A model generated the notes under the pieces. It was not told where the DNA came from, ran no database searches, and saw only the letters and a list, made by a program, of their open reading frames with translations. The translations under genes were made by a program, and so were the position numbers. Below are positions 49,231-60,559 of a stretch of DNA of 64,000 bases, piece by piece. How positions within the stretch are numbered: position 1 is the first letter of the stretch; every line of letters begins with the position of its first letter. This DNA is from Arctopsyche grandis (taxonomy: Eukaryota; Arthropoda; Insecta; Trichoptera; Hydropsychidae): NCBI RefSeq assembly GCF_051622035.1, contig NC_135358.1, positions 4,045,501-4,109,500 of the forward strand, read 5' to 3'.

Positions 49231-52200
49231 GTGTATTACATTACATATGAGAGTTAAAACTATAAATATTTAAATATTAGAGATAACGAGAACCTATGGA
49301 GCAAATTTTATAAAATATAGAGTGAATTATAGGCGTTTAAACAATTAAAATCTTATATGGCCATATCAAGGCGAACAGGTTGGAAGACACGGGACGAACG
49401 CTTATTAAACGTCAGGAAGGTTTACGGGCCCCGTTTTTAAAACGCGTTGTATACGATATTTTATCTCCAACGTAATGGCAGACGATACATTAAGGTATAT
49501 TGATGACCAAAATGAGCAATATGGCAAAGTATGAAAACGATCGGATAAGAGATAAAAATGACCACTAACACGAAAGCCATGTGAAACGTAAAGGACTTAT
49601 GTAATAAAAACATCAAATCTGAGCTACATTGAACCATGAGATATTACATATGTATATATATCATACTGATTCAGATGAAGTGAGGTCCTAGGCTATTTTA
49701 TTCTATAGGCATGTGAAGCCCTCCAAACTCAACACGAGACATTTCTTAAATAAAAATCAAAAATTGGGTTCAAACTTACTTTTTTTTAAATGGAAAACAA
49801 ACAAATTCATAACTTTTTAGTATGGCTGCATTTTTCGTTTAACTACATAAATGATAAAACGTTTTTCGTGATTGGTTCAAAATAATGAAAATGGATTTGT
49901 TGGGTTTTTATAATAAAGGTCACATATAGTATTCGGAATCAACGTAAACTTCATTGAAATATAAATCATATTAACAAAAATAGCTAAAGATGAAAATTTA
50001 AGAATTTGAATAGAAAAGTGTTAAAGTCGATTTGTAAAATGTTGAATTTGTTTTAAATTTTATTATTAAATTAATTAAATTTTGCATTTAAACATTAAAC
50101 ATTGCCTGATTTTACGAAAATTTCCCGTTCTTGAGGCATTGAGTTTGTATATCTGCTTTTTCCGAGAAAATAATAATATCTTAAGTCAATTAAAGCACTC
50201 AAATTTTCAATATGTACATATTTTTGAGCGTAAAATTTCATTATTAATTTAATACACCTCGGTTCGAGGCTACCCCCCAGATCTTGAGGCCCTAGGCTGA
50301 AGCCTATTTAGTACTTAGTTAAATCCGGCACCTGTGTATGCATTATATATCAAATTCGTGTTTGTTTTCACAACGGATACTTTATATAGTGGACTAGCCA
50401 GCGTTTCCGGGTGACAGCGTTGCCCGAACGGAAGAAAGTTGGTTAATTAAAGCCTTTGAATGAATTCAAACCAAAGTTAGGGTACAATGAGATACAACAT
50501 CGAATTGTGTTGTTCTATGTTAAAGACCGTGGATTAGCATAGTGGAAAAATATACAAACATTATATTTTTGGTTTATCTGTAAATATAGATTTGAAAATC
50601 AAACTATTTAATTTTAATAGTAAAATAGAGATAGAATTAAATTCTCAAAATATTCTCTCAATCAATGCTAGGTTCATTTTGTGTATTTTATTTTAAAATA
50701 AAGTCTCGAAAAAAACTTTTTCTCTTGTAGAATATTCTATATTGGTCCATTATGATGGAGAGGACTTCTGTGAATTTTGTTATTATTATTTATTCCCCTA
50801 CTCTCTCTCGCATCTGTGAATCACGTACTTCCCGTGATAATAGTTATTTCTGTTGATATTGATCAATGTTTTTATTTTGTAATGACATAATTCGAATCAT
50901 AGAGGTTTTGTTGAGGAATACATAAAATATGAAGACCTTGCTGAAAGTATATTTCGAGAATATATCCATCACAGTGCGGCAAGTGTAAAGACGTACATAT
51001 ATATATGAAGTTTTACGATTTAAGCATCAGTTTTTTATTAAATCAATATGTATGTGGGTGTAAGATGTATGAAATATTATTAAATATACATGAGTTTTGT
51101 AAAGAAAAAGAAAAAATTAATAATATTTTTGCGAATAAAAATGATTTGATTAAATTTATTGACTCACAAATTTTGTTTACAAAAACAACTTGTATACCTA
51201 TATAAAGCGGAGGCGATATATTTCACAAAGAGAAGCATGAAAATTTTCATTTCCGCAAAATTTACGCACCTCAACAATTTTTCTTTGCGTAGGATCTCAA
51301 CGCGTGCAAAAAGCAGAAAGCGCGCATAATTAATTTAGTAATCGTTGAATTAAAATTTCGTAATCGACCCAAAGAGATAAAAAAAAAAACAGCTCACCGA
51401 GCAACCGTTAATAACGAGCGCGCAGATTGCGCCTACTTTGTTTAATATATTATGTATATAGCATAAATATTTAGCGCGGAAAATTCTCAGGCCGACACAA
51501 AACATCAAGGGACGTCTGAAAAATTCAATGGGCTAATTATGCAAATGGCGCAATTGTATTGAAAAGCGGCAAAAGCAGCAGCGGCAATATAATTTATCTC
51601 GGCCTATTATCCGAGCACAGGTGAAATTTATACTAAAAGGGTTAATGGCGGAGAAAAGGTAGTAGAAACGAAGGCCTATCCCAGCCGTTAGCGAAACGCC
51701 TACTAAAAAGCATTTTGTTTATTCTTTTGCGCCTCAAAGCCGTGCGCGGCCATTGAATGCAATGTATTCCCGACGTGTACCTGGACTATACTACAGTGTG
51801 CCCCCGAAAAATTCGCAACAACAACACACACACAAAAAAAAAAGTCCTGTTCATTTTCCAAAAGGAGAGGAAGGTGTTTCCCGTCGAATTGAAATCCTCG
51901 GGTCTCATGTAAATATTTCTCTTTGATGGAATTGCGGACCCGCGGGAGTTTTTCTCGTCGCGCCCTATTGCCTTTGTAGAGGTCTCCGGAGACAAGCCAT
52001 TGAATTCTTTCACACGGCAGGCTCCATTGTTGGTTTTGTGCCGTATGGAAATCCGGAGCGACGGTGGCGACTTTAAAAGGTATTGAGGAAGAGCTTTAAG
52101 CTCCTTACGCACGTCGGATTTTATTTTTCCACTGCGCCCCTTATTTGCAGTTAGTGGGGTGTGAGGGTCGCTCTCGGTTGCGGTCGCCCACTGATTCTGC

Positions 52201-52612
52201 AACTTTAGCCTCTCGGTTAGGGCTATCTCGAGATTGTATTGCTTTCGGTGGACTTTTAAGCCTCTGTTTAGGTCTCACTTTCCATCGGTACTCTTCTGTT
52301 GAAAGAATTTCAAACGAAATTCAGACGTTGAATGAAAGAATATTCGATTCAGCTATATGTATGTGTAGGATATTAATATAAAATAATTATAATGATGTGG
52401 CTCATGCCGAACAGTTGGTACACATATGTATTAATATTAAGTTTGGTACCCACGAGCCTGATCCGGGTGCAACCAATCGCGTTTGACGTTTGACCGAATG
52501 CGTACGCGCATTGAAGATATACGAACAATAAACGTGGATCATTGACTAAGATCGCCTATAATTTCTTCACTCCACGATCCTCCCTTACAGAATCCCACAT
52601 ATGTATGTATGT
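49231..52612. other. No gene seen; unique intergenic DNA
   Basis: The section 51200-52340 is less A+T-rich and free of recognised repeats. Frames at 51786-52202 (minus, 138 codons) and 52145-52381 have no motif or splice support. A stretch ending AATAAACGTGGATC...CTTACA (52525-52590) could be an LTR end but has no partner. Confidence 0.4.
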
Positions 52613-52619
52613 ATATACA

Positions 52620-52735
52620 GCCAGCAGTATCGTTTACGTATGTTTAGCACTGATAGGTTATCAGGTTCGATCCCGTCCTATTCTTTAATGGTGCTGGTCA
52701 GACTTGGATATCTGTGACTCAAAGTCCAAGTCCAA
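52620..52735 (+). mobile_element. SINE head fragment
   Basis: GCCAGCAGTATCGTTTACG and ATCAGGTTCGATCCCGTC form a diverged second-type head, followed by GGTCAGACTTGGATATCTG. The body is lost. Confidence 0.7.
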
Positions 52736-52758
52736 GGCACGTCCTTTGATACACTCTG

Positions 52759-52808
52759 ATGCCATTCTCAGGATGACAGCGGCCTCTCTTCTTCGTCGTG
52801 TAATTGTG
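52759..52808. repeat. Short dispersed repeat R2
   Basis: GCCATTCTCAGGATGACAGC and CTTCGTCGTGTAATTGTG recur at 63050-63092 (GCCATTCTCAGGATGTAAGC, CGTCGTCGTGTAAATGTA). The family is unknown. Confidence 0.7.
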
Positions 52809-53227
52809 TTTTTGTTGCCGCGAATTCTCATTTCTGATCAGCACTGTATTATTATCATTATTATTATAGACTAGCTGAACCCAACATGCGTTGAACAAAT
52901 ACGTATGCAATTCCCGTTCCCGAACATATTTTAAACTAGTGAATAGCCCGATGAAATATCAACGCATGGGTATAAAATTATTATATACCCGTATAAAACT
53001 AAAAAAAAAATCTGGAACCGGAACCGCTATTTTCGTAGACTCTCATAGATAGTTTTCAATTCTTTATTTGTAATAATTTTAAATTCTTAAAGATAACGTT
53101 AACAAAATGTAATATTTTCCGATTATACACAAACGGTCATTGACCTCGTAACGTTGAATATTATTATTACACATAACAAATTACGTGCATATACATATGA
53201 TGTGTATTTACAACACGTATTCTGGGC

Positions 53228-53312
53228 GAGGATATGGCGTGCGACGCGAGCTCATGAAGACATTGCGTTTGGATCGGAGGGTCCGAGGTTCGATTCCCGG
53301 CGCCCGCGGTGA
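53228..53312 (+). other. tRNA-like segment inside the Helitron
   Basis: GGGCG at 53223 can pair with CGCCC at about 53301, and GAGGTTCGATTCCCGG forms a near-normal T arm with B box. The anticodon arm is not convincing. It is probably a SINE head or tRNA pseudogene carried by the Helitron. Confidence 0.4.
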
Positions 53313-53650
53313 ATGAAATCAATTTTTTTCTCGAATATCGTCAAAATATAAATAATTTAAATTATAGTTTAATTGAAAATAAATACATAAAAAAATGGTT
53401 CAAAACCTCGCTAAATGAAATTATTAAAATTACGTATTTTTTTATGGCGAGAAGGAATATTTCAATTAATGTTTAAAAAAAAAGGCGAAATGAAAAATTG
53501 GATTTGGCGTGATGTCCGAGACCATTAGCTCAATTTAGACCCATATTCAGGCTATTTGGGGTGATCGGTTCGAGTCGCGACAAAGTCGTATCGTCGAAAA
53601 ATGAATTAATCGATTTTTATCGATTCGTTCATTATGTTCGGCGAGAGTTA

Positions 53651-53652
<2 letters not shown>

Positions 53653-53717
<65 letters not shown>
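53653..53717. repeat. (CA)n microsatellite
   Basis: About 32 CA units with one CC interruption. Confidence 0.95.
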
Positions 53718-53722
<5 letters not shown>

Positions 53723-53940
53723 TACCATCTAACAATGCAGGTGGCGACACGAAAATATTTGAAATTATTGCGTTGCAATGATACTCATTCCTGTTTTTCT
53801 CATTTCCGTTCCCATTTTTGGGCGATTTTTTTTACAGTAATCTTGCTGGACATGCATACAACAAATCCTGAAAGTTCAATCGTAATCGTTTTAGTGGTTT
53901 AGGAGCCTATTCGAGACACACAGACATTCATATATGTAGA

Positions 53941-54510
53941 TTATATTATGTTTATTTATTTTATCATTCATTTGAATTATCGATACATTATTTATTTGGA
54001 CGATGGGGTTTGCGCAATTCTCCTTATTTTTTGGAATAAAAGTTATTATAATTATTATTTATCGAGAAAATATACTTTTCTCGAAAAATAATAATTATTG
54101 CACTGAAAAAATGCACATTTTCTTCAGTGCAATGCAGATCTTTCTTAATGACGAGCAACTTGTCTCCCAACAGAACTGTTATTTTTTTATTATGACGGAT
54201 TTTTTTTGTATTTTTTAAGACAACAATATAGCACTTAGTATATAGAAATTATATTAAAAGGAAATTGCTCATTGTTAAAAATGTGATATTTCAAATACAA
54301 TGATTTAAGTGATAAAATTAGGGAAAATGAGGACACCAATTAGATGAAGGATACACGAGAGATTTTTCAAAATTTTTGAATTAATCATCAACCCTAAATA
54401 TATTGTTATTTTTTTATGTCCGAAATAAATAAATTTAGCAGAGGTTTTTTTATATGTAAGATGTTTTATATATAAGATTAATTTTTCAATTTTTTAGAAA
54501 TGTACAGCAT
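53941..54510. other. No gene seen
   Basis: A+T-rich. TATCATTCATTTGAATTATC and GGACGATGGGGTTTGCGC at 53962-54017 resemble 63282-63340, a faint dispersed repeat. ATTTTCTTCAGTGCA near 54117 pairs with TGCACTGAAAAAATGC nearby. Confidence 0.45.
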
Positions 54511-54784
54511 ATTTCAAGTGAAAATATATTTTCAGCAATTCAAGCAGTGAAAATGTATTAAACAATGAATTTACAACGCTTAACTTTATATATCTAACCC
54601 TAACAACCCAATCATAAATGAATAGGGCCAACCCTTAACCTAACCTTACCTAACCTATCCTAACCCTCAAATAATACCAACCCTAACAATCTAATCTTAA
54701 ATGAATAAAACCAACCATGAAAATACATATATCTGGTTATGATTTCACTGAAACGTCAGTGAAAATATATTTTCACTTGAAATA
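54511..54784. mobile_element. Inverted-repeat element enclosing telomere-like repeats
   Basis: Perfect 24-bp inverted arms (core AAGTGAAAATATATTTTCA) lie at 54511-54534 and 54761-54784. Inside, an approximately 38-bp direct repeat (CCCTAACAA...AAATGAATA) flanks a CCTAA-type tract. No coding. Target duplications are not clear. Confidence 0.7.
54630..54667. repeat. Interstitial TTAGG/CCTAA telomere-like tract
   Basis: CCCTTAACCTAACCTTACC and TAACCTATCCTAACCCT are degenerate copies of CCTAA, the complement of the common insect telomere repeat TTAGG. Confidence 0.7.
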
Positions 54785-55804
54785 TAATTTCACTGTGACA
54801 TACATACTCCCTAAAAGATAAAAGATTGACAGTGAGATTTTCAACAAGAGATTTTTACTTATTATAAAAGTAAAAATATTCAAAATTGATCGACAAAATG
54901 AGGACCATTGGAAAACGATGAATTATGTAAAGAGTTGAGGAGTGAGCCAATCGACTTCCAATAGAATATGGTAACAATGTAAGACTATTCCATCTAGGAT
55001 TTGATTATATTCATTTCGTTATCTTATAGTGGAAAGTGGATGGTTTTTATAATCGGAATCATGTTATTAGTATCAGTGTAAAATTGATATAAATTGAGTG
55101 CTTCTTTTTTGCTCACTTTTCATTTTAATATTCATTGATAAATTTTAATTGGGTATGTATGTATATATATATGATTTAATATTGGCAATGGATAAACGGA
55201 GTGCCGAGTGCAAAACACTAATTTGAAATTTCCTAGAAACTGTAACCGTAAATTATACTGGATAGCTGTATGGTGTTACTTACCATTCTAGCTAACGTAA
55301 CACGATTCATGAAACGTTTCAGATATGATTGAACTCTGTTCCAATACTGAGCGCTATTACAATTCGCACACTCGAGGTGCAAATGTCGATCGGTCGGAAT
55401 TTAATTAAACAGATTGCTCTCTGTGACGGCAACGACATTGAGGTTCAAACTGGGAGGTTATTTAAGTTAGAGGGCCCAATTGTTATTTGTCTAGCAAATA
55501 TTTGAAGCGAAAGCTCTGAATTATTAAGTCGGTGCGGTCACCGTCGAGTGGCTCAAGTTCAACAGTTCCTTCCTCTTACCCTGCTTAGTGTTAAAGGGGT
55601 GGCCAAATGCCTACGGTAGATCTTCTTTGGACTCCTCGAATCGGTCCTTAATTTCCGCCCAGGTGGTCTTCTCGAAGGACCAAGGAGTATCGGCCTTCGA
55701 GTGCTGGGCAAACTCCACATTTTGATCGACGCAAGTAGAAAAAGCTCTTTACACTAGTGTCTTTTACTATACCATACATAAGGTATATATCTATATGTAC
55801 TATA
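54785..55804. other. No gene seen
   Basis: A less A+T-rich block at 55440-55740 (GTCGGTGCGGTCACCGTCG, CGAATCGGTCCTTAATTTCC) matches nothing else here and has no clear frame. Confidence 0.45.
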
Positions 55805-55904
55805 CATTTTATTTATTTATTTATATATAATTTTAGCTATTAGCTAATTTAAAAAATACATCTTAATAATTTAACTCTAAAATTTTATATTTAACTCATA
55901 TGTA

Positions 55905-56561
55905 CTGTCTCTCACAGAGGTGTCTCCTCGCACCTCGCAAGAATGCATCCATGGTCTTAGAAGACCTGATGCAATCAGGGAGGACATTATACATGAGCAC
56001 ACCCCTGTAAAAAACACCCCAAGCTGTCTTCTTTTTTCTTACTCTACTTACAACTAATTTGTCCTTATTTCTAGTATAAAAAATATGTATATTTCTATTC
56101 CTTATTGTATAATAATTAAAGTACTTCGGTAATAACTAGTCACCGGACCCAGAAGGTGCCGCGTATTGTTCAAAGGTTGTAAATGCATTGTTAAAGGTTT
56201 TCCAAACCTTTTTTACAAAGGATTTACAACAACGGAACAATTGATAGCACTGTGACTATCCGGTGTCTAGTAATAACTTTTAATGTAACTTATAAACAAA
56301 AGACAATGTACTGAGATTTAAACTAGTTCTAATACTCATCCATTCCAATTCATCTAACATACTTCTAATACTTTTTATTCTACTCACATTCAAAATACCT
56401 CTCATAGCTTTATTTTGTAATTTTTGTATTTTCCCTAAATCTTGGCCAAGCACAGTGGCGCAATAAACGTGTGGCAAGACAATTGTATTATAAACTAAAA
56501 TTTTACTTTTTTTACTTAAAAAATTTCTTAACCTACATAATACACCAATTTTTCTAGCCAT
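55905..56561 (-). pseudogene. LINE-D reverse transcriptase, C-terminal domain
   Basis: The minus strand reads KIGVLCRLRNFLSKKSKILV, then LQNKAMRGILNVSRIKSIRS and LSTLSFVYKLH with a TAA. Skipping the MITE and one target copy, the same frame resumes KYFNYYTIRNRNIHIFYTRN and ends MYNVLPDCIRSSKTMDAFLR followed by GARRHLCERQYI. One TAA next to the insertion is the only stop noticed. CR1/jockey-group C-terminal layout. Confidence 0.82.
56136..56270. mobile_element. 135-bp foldback MITE inside LINE-D
   Basis: The ends CTAGTCACCGGA and TCCGGTGTCTAG are 12-bp inverted repeats with one mismatch, flanked by TAATAA at 56130-56135 and 56271-56276. Its interior is itself an imperfect palindrome (TTGTAAATGCATTGTTAAAG against TTTACAAAGGATTTACAAC). 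The superfamily is not clear from ends and a 6-bp duplication. Confidence 0.82.
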
Positions 56562-56696
56562 TTTTTTTTTTTATTATGTATTCAGCATGCATCTTAAAAT
56601 TCAGTGCCGAGTCTATGTGGATTCCTAGATATTACATACATATGTAAATACATAATAGTATCTTTTACTATACCATATATTGTACACACATAGATA

Positions 56697-56880
56697 AACC
56701 AACAGAATAGACTAGTGGTTAAGCATAATACTCGGAAAAAAGTGGCCACGAGTTCAAATCCCAGTTCAATCCTGCTGTCCGAAGTTTGCTCATTTATCTG
56801 ATGTTCACTGTTGAAACGGTTCCTCCATCAAATTGGCAAAAACCATCCTACCAGCTATGTATGTCACAAATATCTGAATT
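56697..56880 (+). mobile_element. SINE fragment
   Basis: ACCAACAGAATAGACTAGTG and CACGAGTTCAAATCCC make a diverged head. GAAACGGTTCCTCCATCAAA is SINE body. No tail. Confidence 0.65.
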
Positions 56881-56885
56881 TGATT

Positions 56886-57010
56886 TATGTATAACTATCT
56901 GAATCCGGCATGCGTTGCAATGCCAGAATAAGGCATGCAATTCCCGTTCAAGTTCCTGTTCTCATTCCAGTTGCGTTCAAAGGTTGTTTTGGAAACAAAA
57001 TTAATATAGT
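56886..57010 (-). mobile_element. Helitron 3' fragment
   Basis: CTGAATCCGGCATGCGTTGC and GGCATGCAATTCCCGTTC correspond to the terminal part of the Helitron at 52871. The final CTAG has decayed. Confidence 0.5.
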
Positions 57011-57027
57011 TTGTTGTAAATTATATG

Positions 57028-57430
57028 CAGCAGAATAGATGTTAACAGAATAGATAATGCTTTGAACAAAGTGGTCACGGGTTCAAACCCTCGGGTTTCT
57101 GCCGACCAAACCTTGGATTTTTGAATCCAGGTCGATTGTTTCCTATCAGAGTTTGCCAATTAATCTGATTTTCATTAAAACGGTTCCAATAAATTGGCAA
57201 TCTTACCCATTTTCTCGAAAATCTCGAGTTTTCAAGAATCTCGATTTTCACTGAATTGTATAGAATGCTGCAAATTTACCAATTTTATCATAAATGTCTT
57301 TGTGGGTGTTAATTGATATGTATTTACGTACTTTGTATAATAATAACAATATTTGTATCAAACGTAGTGTTTCTGGCCAAGAAGGCGCATTGGGGTTATC
57401 TGTTAGACTTTCCTGGTATAAATTAAAGAT
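57028..57430 (+). mobile_element. SINE, nearly full length
   Basis: The head GCAGCAGAATAGATGTTAAC and CACGGGTTCAAACCCTC is followed by the body (GACCAAACCTTGGATTTTTG, CAGAGTTTGCCAATTAATC) and the hairpin (CCAAGAAGGCGCATTGGGG to ACTTTCCTGG), then an A-rich tail. Confidence 0.8.
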
Positions 57431-57596
57431 GAAATAAAGTCTGCAAAATATGTAATTGATCCAGCTTGTCCTAAACAATTTATTTTAATTAACAAAAAAA
57501 AGCAGATTATTTTAAATAATATATGAGGATGATGATTCAGGAGACGATGATATTTACTTTGTATATTACTAATAATACTTGAAACACATGTATAAT

Positions 57597-57665
57597 GTTT
57601 CTGGCCACGAAGGCGCATTGGGGTTACCTGTTAGGCCTTCCTGGTATAAATTAAAAAAATATATG
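57597..57665 (+). mobile_element. SINE 3' hairpin, isolated
   Basis: CTGGCCACGAAGGCGCATTG through GTTAGGCCTTCCTGGTATA is the terminal hairpin with a short A-rich tail. The 5' part is gone. Confidence 0.8.
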
Positions 57666-58505
57666 TATGAGGCCTTAGTATAAAAATCACATGTAAAAGA
57701 AAGCGTTCAAACTTTCAATGGAATCAGTATGTCTGCTACTTGTTGATTTATTGATTCTTTACCTACATACACATATGTATAATATATTGTACTACATACA
57801 TACATATATCGAAAATATATGTTTCTCCTATTTGTATGTATGAATTTGTCGAATGGATCTGTAATATGTGCTACATTTTGGTAACGTACAAAATCAACAA
57901 CAAGGAAAATAACAGGAACATCGATATGAAAAAGAAAAACAGGTCTCGCACACAATATCACGTATTTATTTATTCTCTTGTGCTATGAAAATATTGTGAA
58001 GGAAACTGTCGAAGTTTTAGGTTTTTTTTTGCGGTGTCAAAATGGGGAAAAACATATTTCTGAGAGTTTACGCGAAAGTTGATAGAGAGATAGATGGAGA
58101 GAAAGTTGCGCGAAGTAGTGCGTTGTATTGAATAAAATAGAGCAAAGGTCATAAAGGGATAAGAATACGCATAAAAGGAACCCTCGAAATCGGGGTGGTA
58201 GAAAAATGACAAATACAAGACGAATGAACAAAATTTTCTGTACTTGGAGTTTGCTCTCACCCTTCTTACAAATGAGAAAAAAACGTTATTAAGTTGGGTC
58301 GTCCTTGTACAGATGGACGAGATTTAGGTGTCAAGTAGAATAAGGCCGTAATTAAGAAAAAAATATTAAAGATTTTATTTTTTTTACTTAACAAAAGAAA
58401 AAATGCTGTACTCATTTTAAATTTTGATTACGAACCAATTGTCAAAAAACTTAGTATTTAATTAAAAATCTAACCGTTAAGCATACAATCAATATTTTTT
58501 TTTTA
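57666..58505. other. No gene seen
   Basis: Minus-strand frames at 57707-57961 and 57970-58260 have no recognised motif. The 58020-58330 block is slightly less A+T-rich. Confidence 0.45.
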
Positions 58506-59222
58506 CATACATTTTTTATTTTATTTTTATTATATAAATATAATATAATATATTCCAGGAAAGCCTAACAGGTAAACCCCAATGCTCCTTCCTGGCCAAT
58601 TACATCCCTGCGCTGCAAACGATTGCAAACCAAGCGCCCGTATGCTCATTTCATACTTTTGTCTCGGCTTTTGCCATTTTAAACTTGCCAGAAAGATCCA
58701 ACTCAATTTTAAGAATTGCCAATCATCAATGTACAACGAAATTTCATCTGCGGAACCCCATGAATATCTCGTCTTTCGTACATGCTGAAATTCAAACAGT
58801 TAAAATGCAATCGAAAGAGCATGCAGGATGGTGGTTTGCAATCATTTGCAGCAAACCCCAATTACATACAAGCAAAGTAGCATTTTTTTATTAACTCAAA
58901 AACTCGAAATTAACGACACATCTATGAATTCTAACTTATACATAAATTTTATAGTACATTAATCATATTCAAATAGCGGTGACATAGTAGGTAGGAAGGT
59001 GTTTAGCCAATCTAATCGAGGAACCGTTTCAACAATGAAATCAGAAAAATTGGCAAACTATGATAGGAAACCATCGACCTGGAGTCAAAAATATCCAAAT
59101 ATGATTAAAAGTATTACAGATATATACTCAGATAAATTTTATATACATATACACAGAATAAATTCTTTTCACTCGAGGTCAACTCATCGCAAAAGCCCAA
59201 CCAACGAGCCATGCTGCTGGCT
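58506..59222 (-). mobile_element. SINE, second head type, split by a hAT MITE
   Basis: Reversed tail and hairpin (CCAGGAAAGCCTAACAGG...CCTTCCTGG) lie at 58555-58596. The MITE occupies 58606-58859. Body (AACCGTTTCAACAATGAAA) and head (complement AGCAGCATGGCTCGTTGG) continue to 59222. Confidence 0.85.
58606..58859. mobile_element. hAT-type MITE, family M1, nested in a SINE
   Basis: A perfect 8-bp duplication AATTACAT (58598-58605 and 58860-58867) brackets 254 bp. Ends GCTGCAAACGATTGCAAACC and GGTTTGCAATCATTTGCAGC are inverted. AGATCCAACTCAATTTTA inside is shared with the copies at 12806 and 62701. Confidence 0.88.
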
Positions 59223-59234
59223 ATACATATGTAC

Positions 59235-59480
59235 ATATCTAAAAAAAGGCCTACTAGGCAAATCCCAATGCGCCTTCATCGATATACAATTTATTGGAAT
59301 AATTTTGACAAAACATCATAGAGACATCTGTGGATAAATTTTAACAAATTTTCGATAAACTTACAGACATTTTCGGATCATTTTTTAAAATATAAATCGT
59401 CAAATTTCTATATCCTGAAAAACTTGAAATTTGCGAGACATTTATGGACAAATTTGAAGCATTTTTATGCGAATCAGTAA
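59235..59480 (-). mobile_element. SINE 3' part, diverged
   Basis: AGGCCTACTAGGCAAATCCC and ATGCGCCTTCATCG are the reversed hairpin, followed by body phrases (CATAGAGACATCTGTGG). No head. Confidence 0.6.
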
Positions 59481-60559
59481 AATAAATGTATATATGTATA
59501 TATTATATTGTATAAATGTATATACATATATTATAAATGTATTTTTTTATGTATAATTGATTAGTATATTATTTTCGTTAGGTATTAATTTATCTTAAAT
59601 TGTTATTTTTTTTTTGTGTCACATTTTTTCTGTATGTTTAAAACTATCTAAAAAAACCACGCGCCACATTCACCGCTGTGTAATTTCGCCCTTATAAATA
59701 AAGGAATTTACATCAAATATAAGTCTTGGAATATAATTCTTATTGCCATAATAGCTGGTTAAGAAAGCTATGAATAAAAGTTAATAGCTTAAATTCTTAT
59801 GAAAAAAAAATTGAATTATATCGAATAATAGCACGGTTAATTAAAAAAGCTGTAGATTAGATTCAAAAGTTTTCATCAACCCCTTTAAAAAAAAGCTACA
59901 GAAATAACCCTTACAAGACTTGTTTTTCTCAAAAGGCTATTTTTTTTCAGCGATTACGTATTTTTTTCCGCCGAACTCTTCAATTTGAGTCGATCGAACC
60001 AACGCTTCGATGAATAGATGCCCAAAACAAGGGGTGGGACAGGACAAAGGGAATGGTTAAGGGGGGAGGGTTGGGTGATAAATTCGGGAACAAGTCCCCG
60101 GAATGAACCGTTGACGTTGCGTAAACAAGTGGCGGAGCAAACCAAGCCACACATAAACAAAACGCATGGGGTTCCTCATGCCCTACCCCCTTCTGATGGG
60201 GATGGTGCCAGCTCCAGCTTCCGGTTGCGACGCGATCCGAACCGGAAGTTTATTCGGCGCGCGCAACCTGCACCGGAAAAGCGACGCCGCGGAAATATTT
60301 CTTAATAAGCGCAATTACTGTGCGATTTACGATCGCGCTCGCGCAATCTCTAACCCTCCTAAACCCGTCGTGTCCTCATCCACCCCCTACCCCTGAGCAA
60401 TATTCGCTTTAAATGGGTAACTTTGCGGCTTCTGTGCTACGACGAGTAGTGTGAGTCCGTGTATGTTTTGGCGGAATAAATCGATTAATCTGATATTGCT
60501 TTCTGTTGTGTGTTACTATGTATAGTATGTTTGTTTTATAAATGTATCTACATATCTAA
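59481..60559. other. No gene seen; CpG-rich block with paired ETS-like sites
   Basis: From 59990 to 60480 the sequence is G+C-rich and unlike any repeat here. CTTCCGGTT (60218-60226) and AACCGGAAG (60240-60248) form a perfect 9-bp inverted pair of ETS-type sites. A CpG-type promoter of a gene further right, or an insulator, is possible. Frames at 59954-60396 lack motifs. Confidence 0.35.

Larger units (their letters stand above)
52871..53940 (-). mobile_element. Helitron, both ends present
   Basis: On the minus strand it starts TCTACATATATGAATGTCTG after an A, continues with GGCTCCTAAACCACTAAAAC as in the 27471 copy, and ends GCATGTTGGGTTCAGCTAG before a T. A|TC...CTAG|T is the Helitron insertion rule. 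It is 1,070 bp long with no Rep/helicase, so non-autonomous. It carries a (CA)n run and two tRNA-like segments (53228-53312 and 53512-53590). Confidence 0.82.
55805..56570 (-). mobile_element. LINE-D 3' part, interrupted by a MITE
   Basis: The A-rich tail is at the left (TTTATTTATTTATTTATA). The minus-strand RT C-terminus runs from 56561 to about 55905 and is split by a 135-bp insertion at 56136-56270. Confidence 0.85.

Noticed and set aside
51786..52202. A 138-residue minus-strand frame
   Set aside because: The sequence shows no domain, and the frame probably stays open because of the local G+C content. No splice context found.
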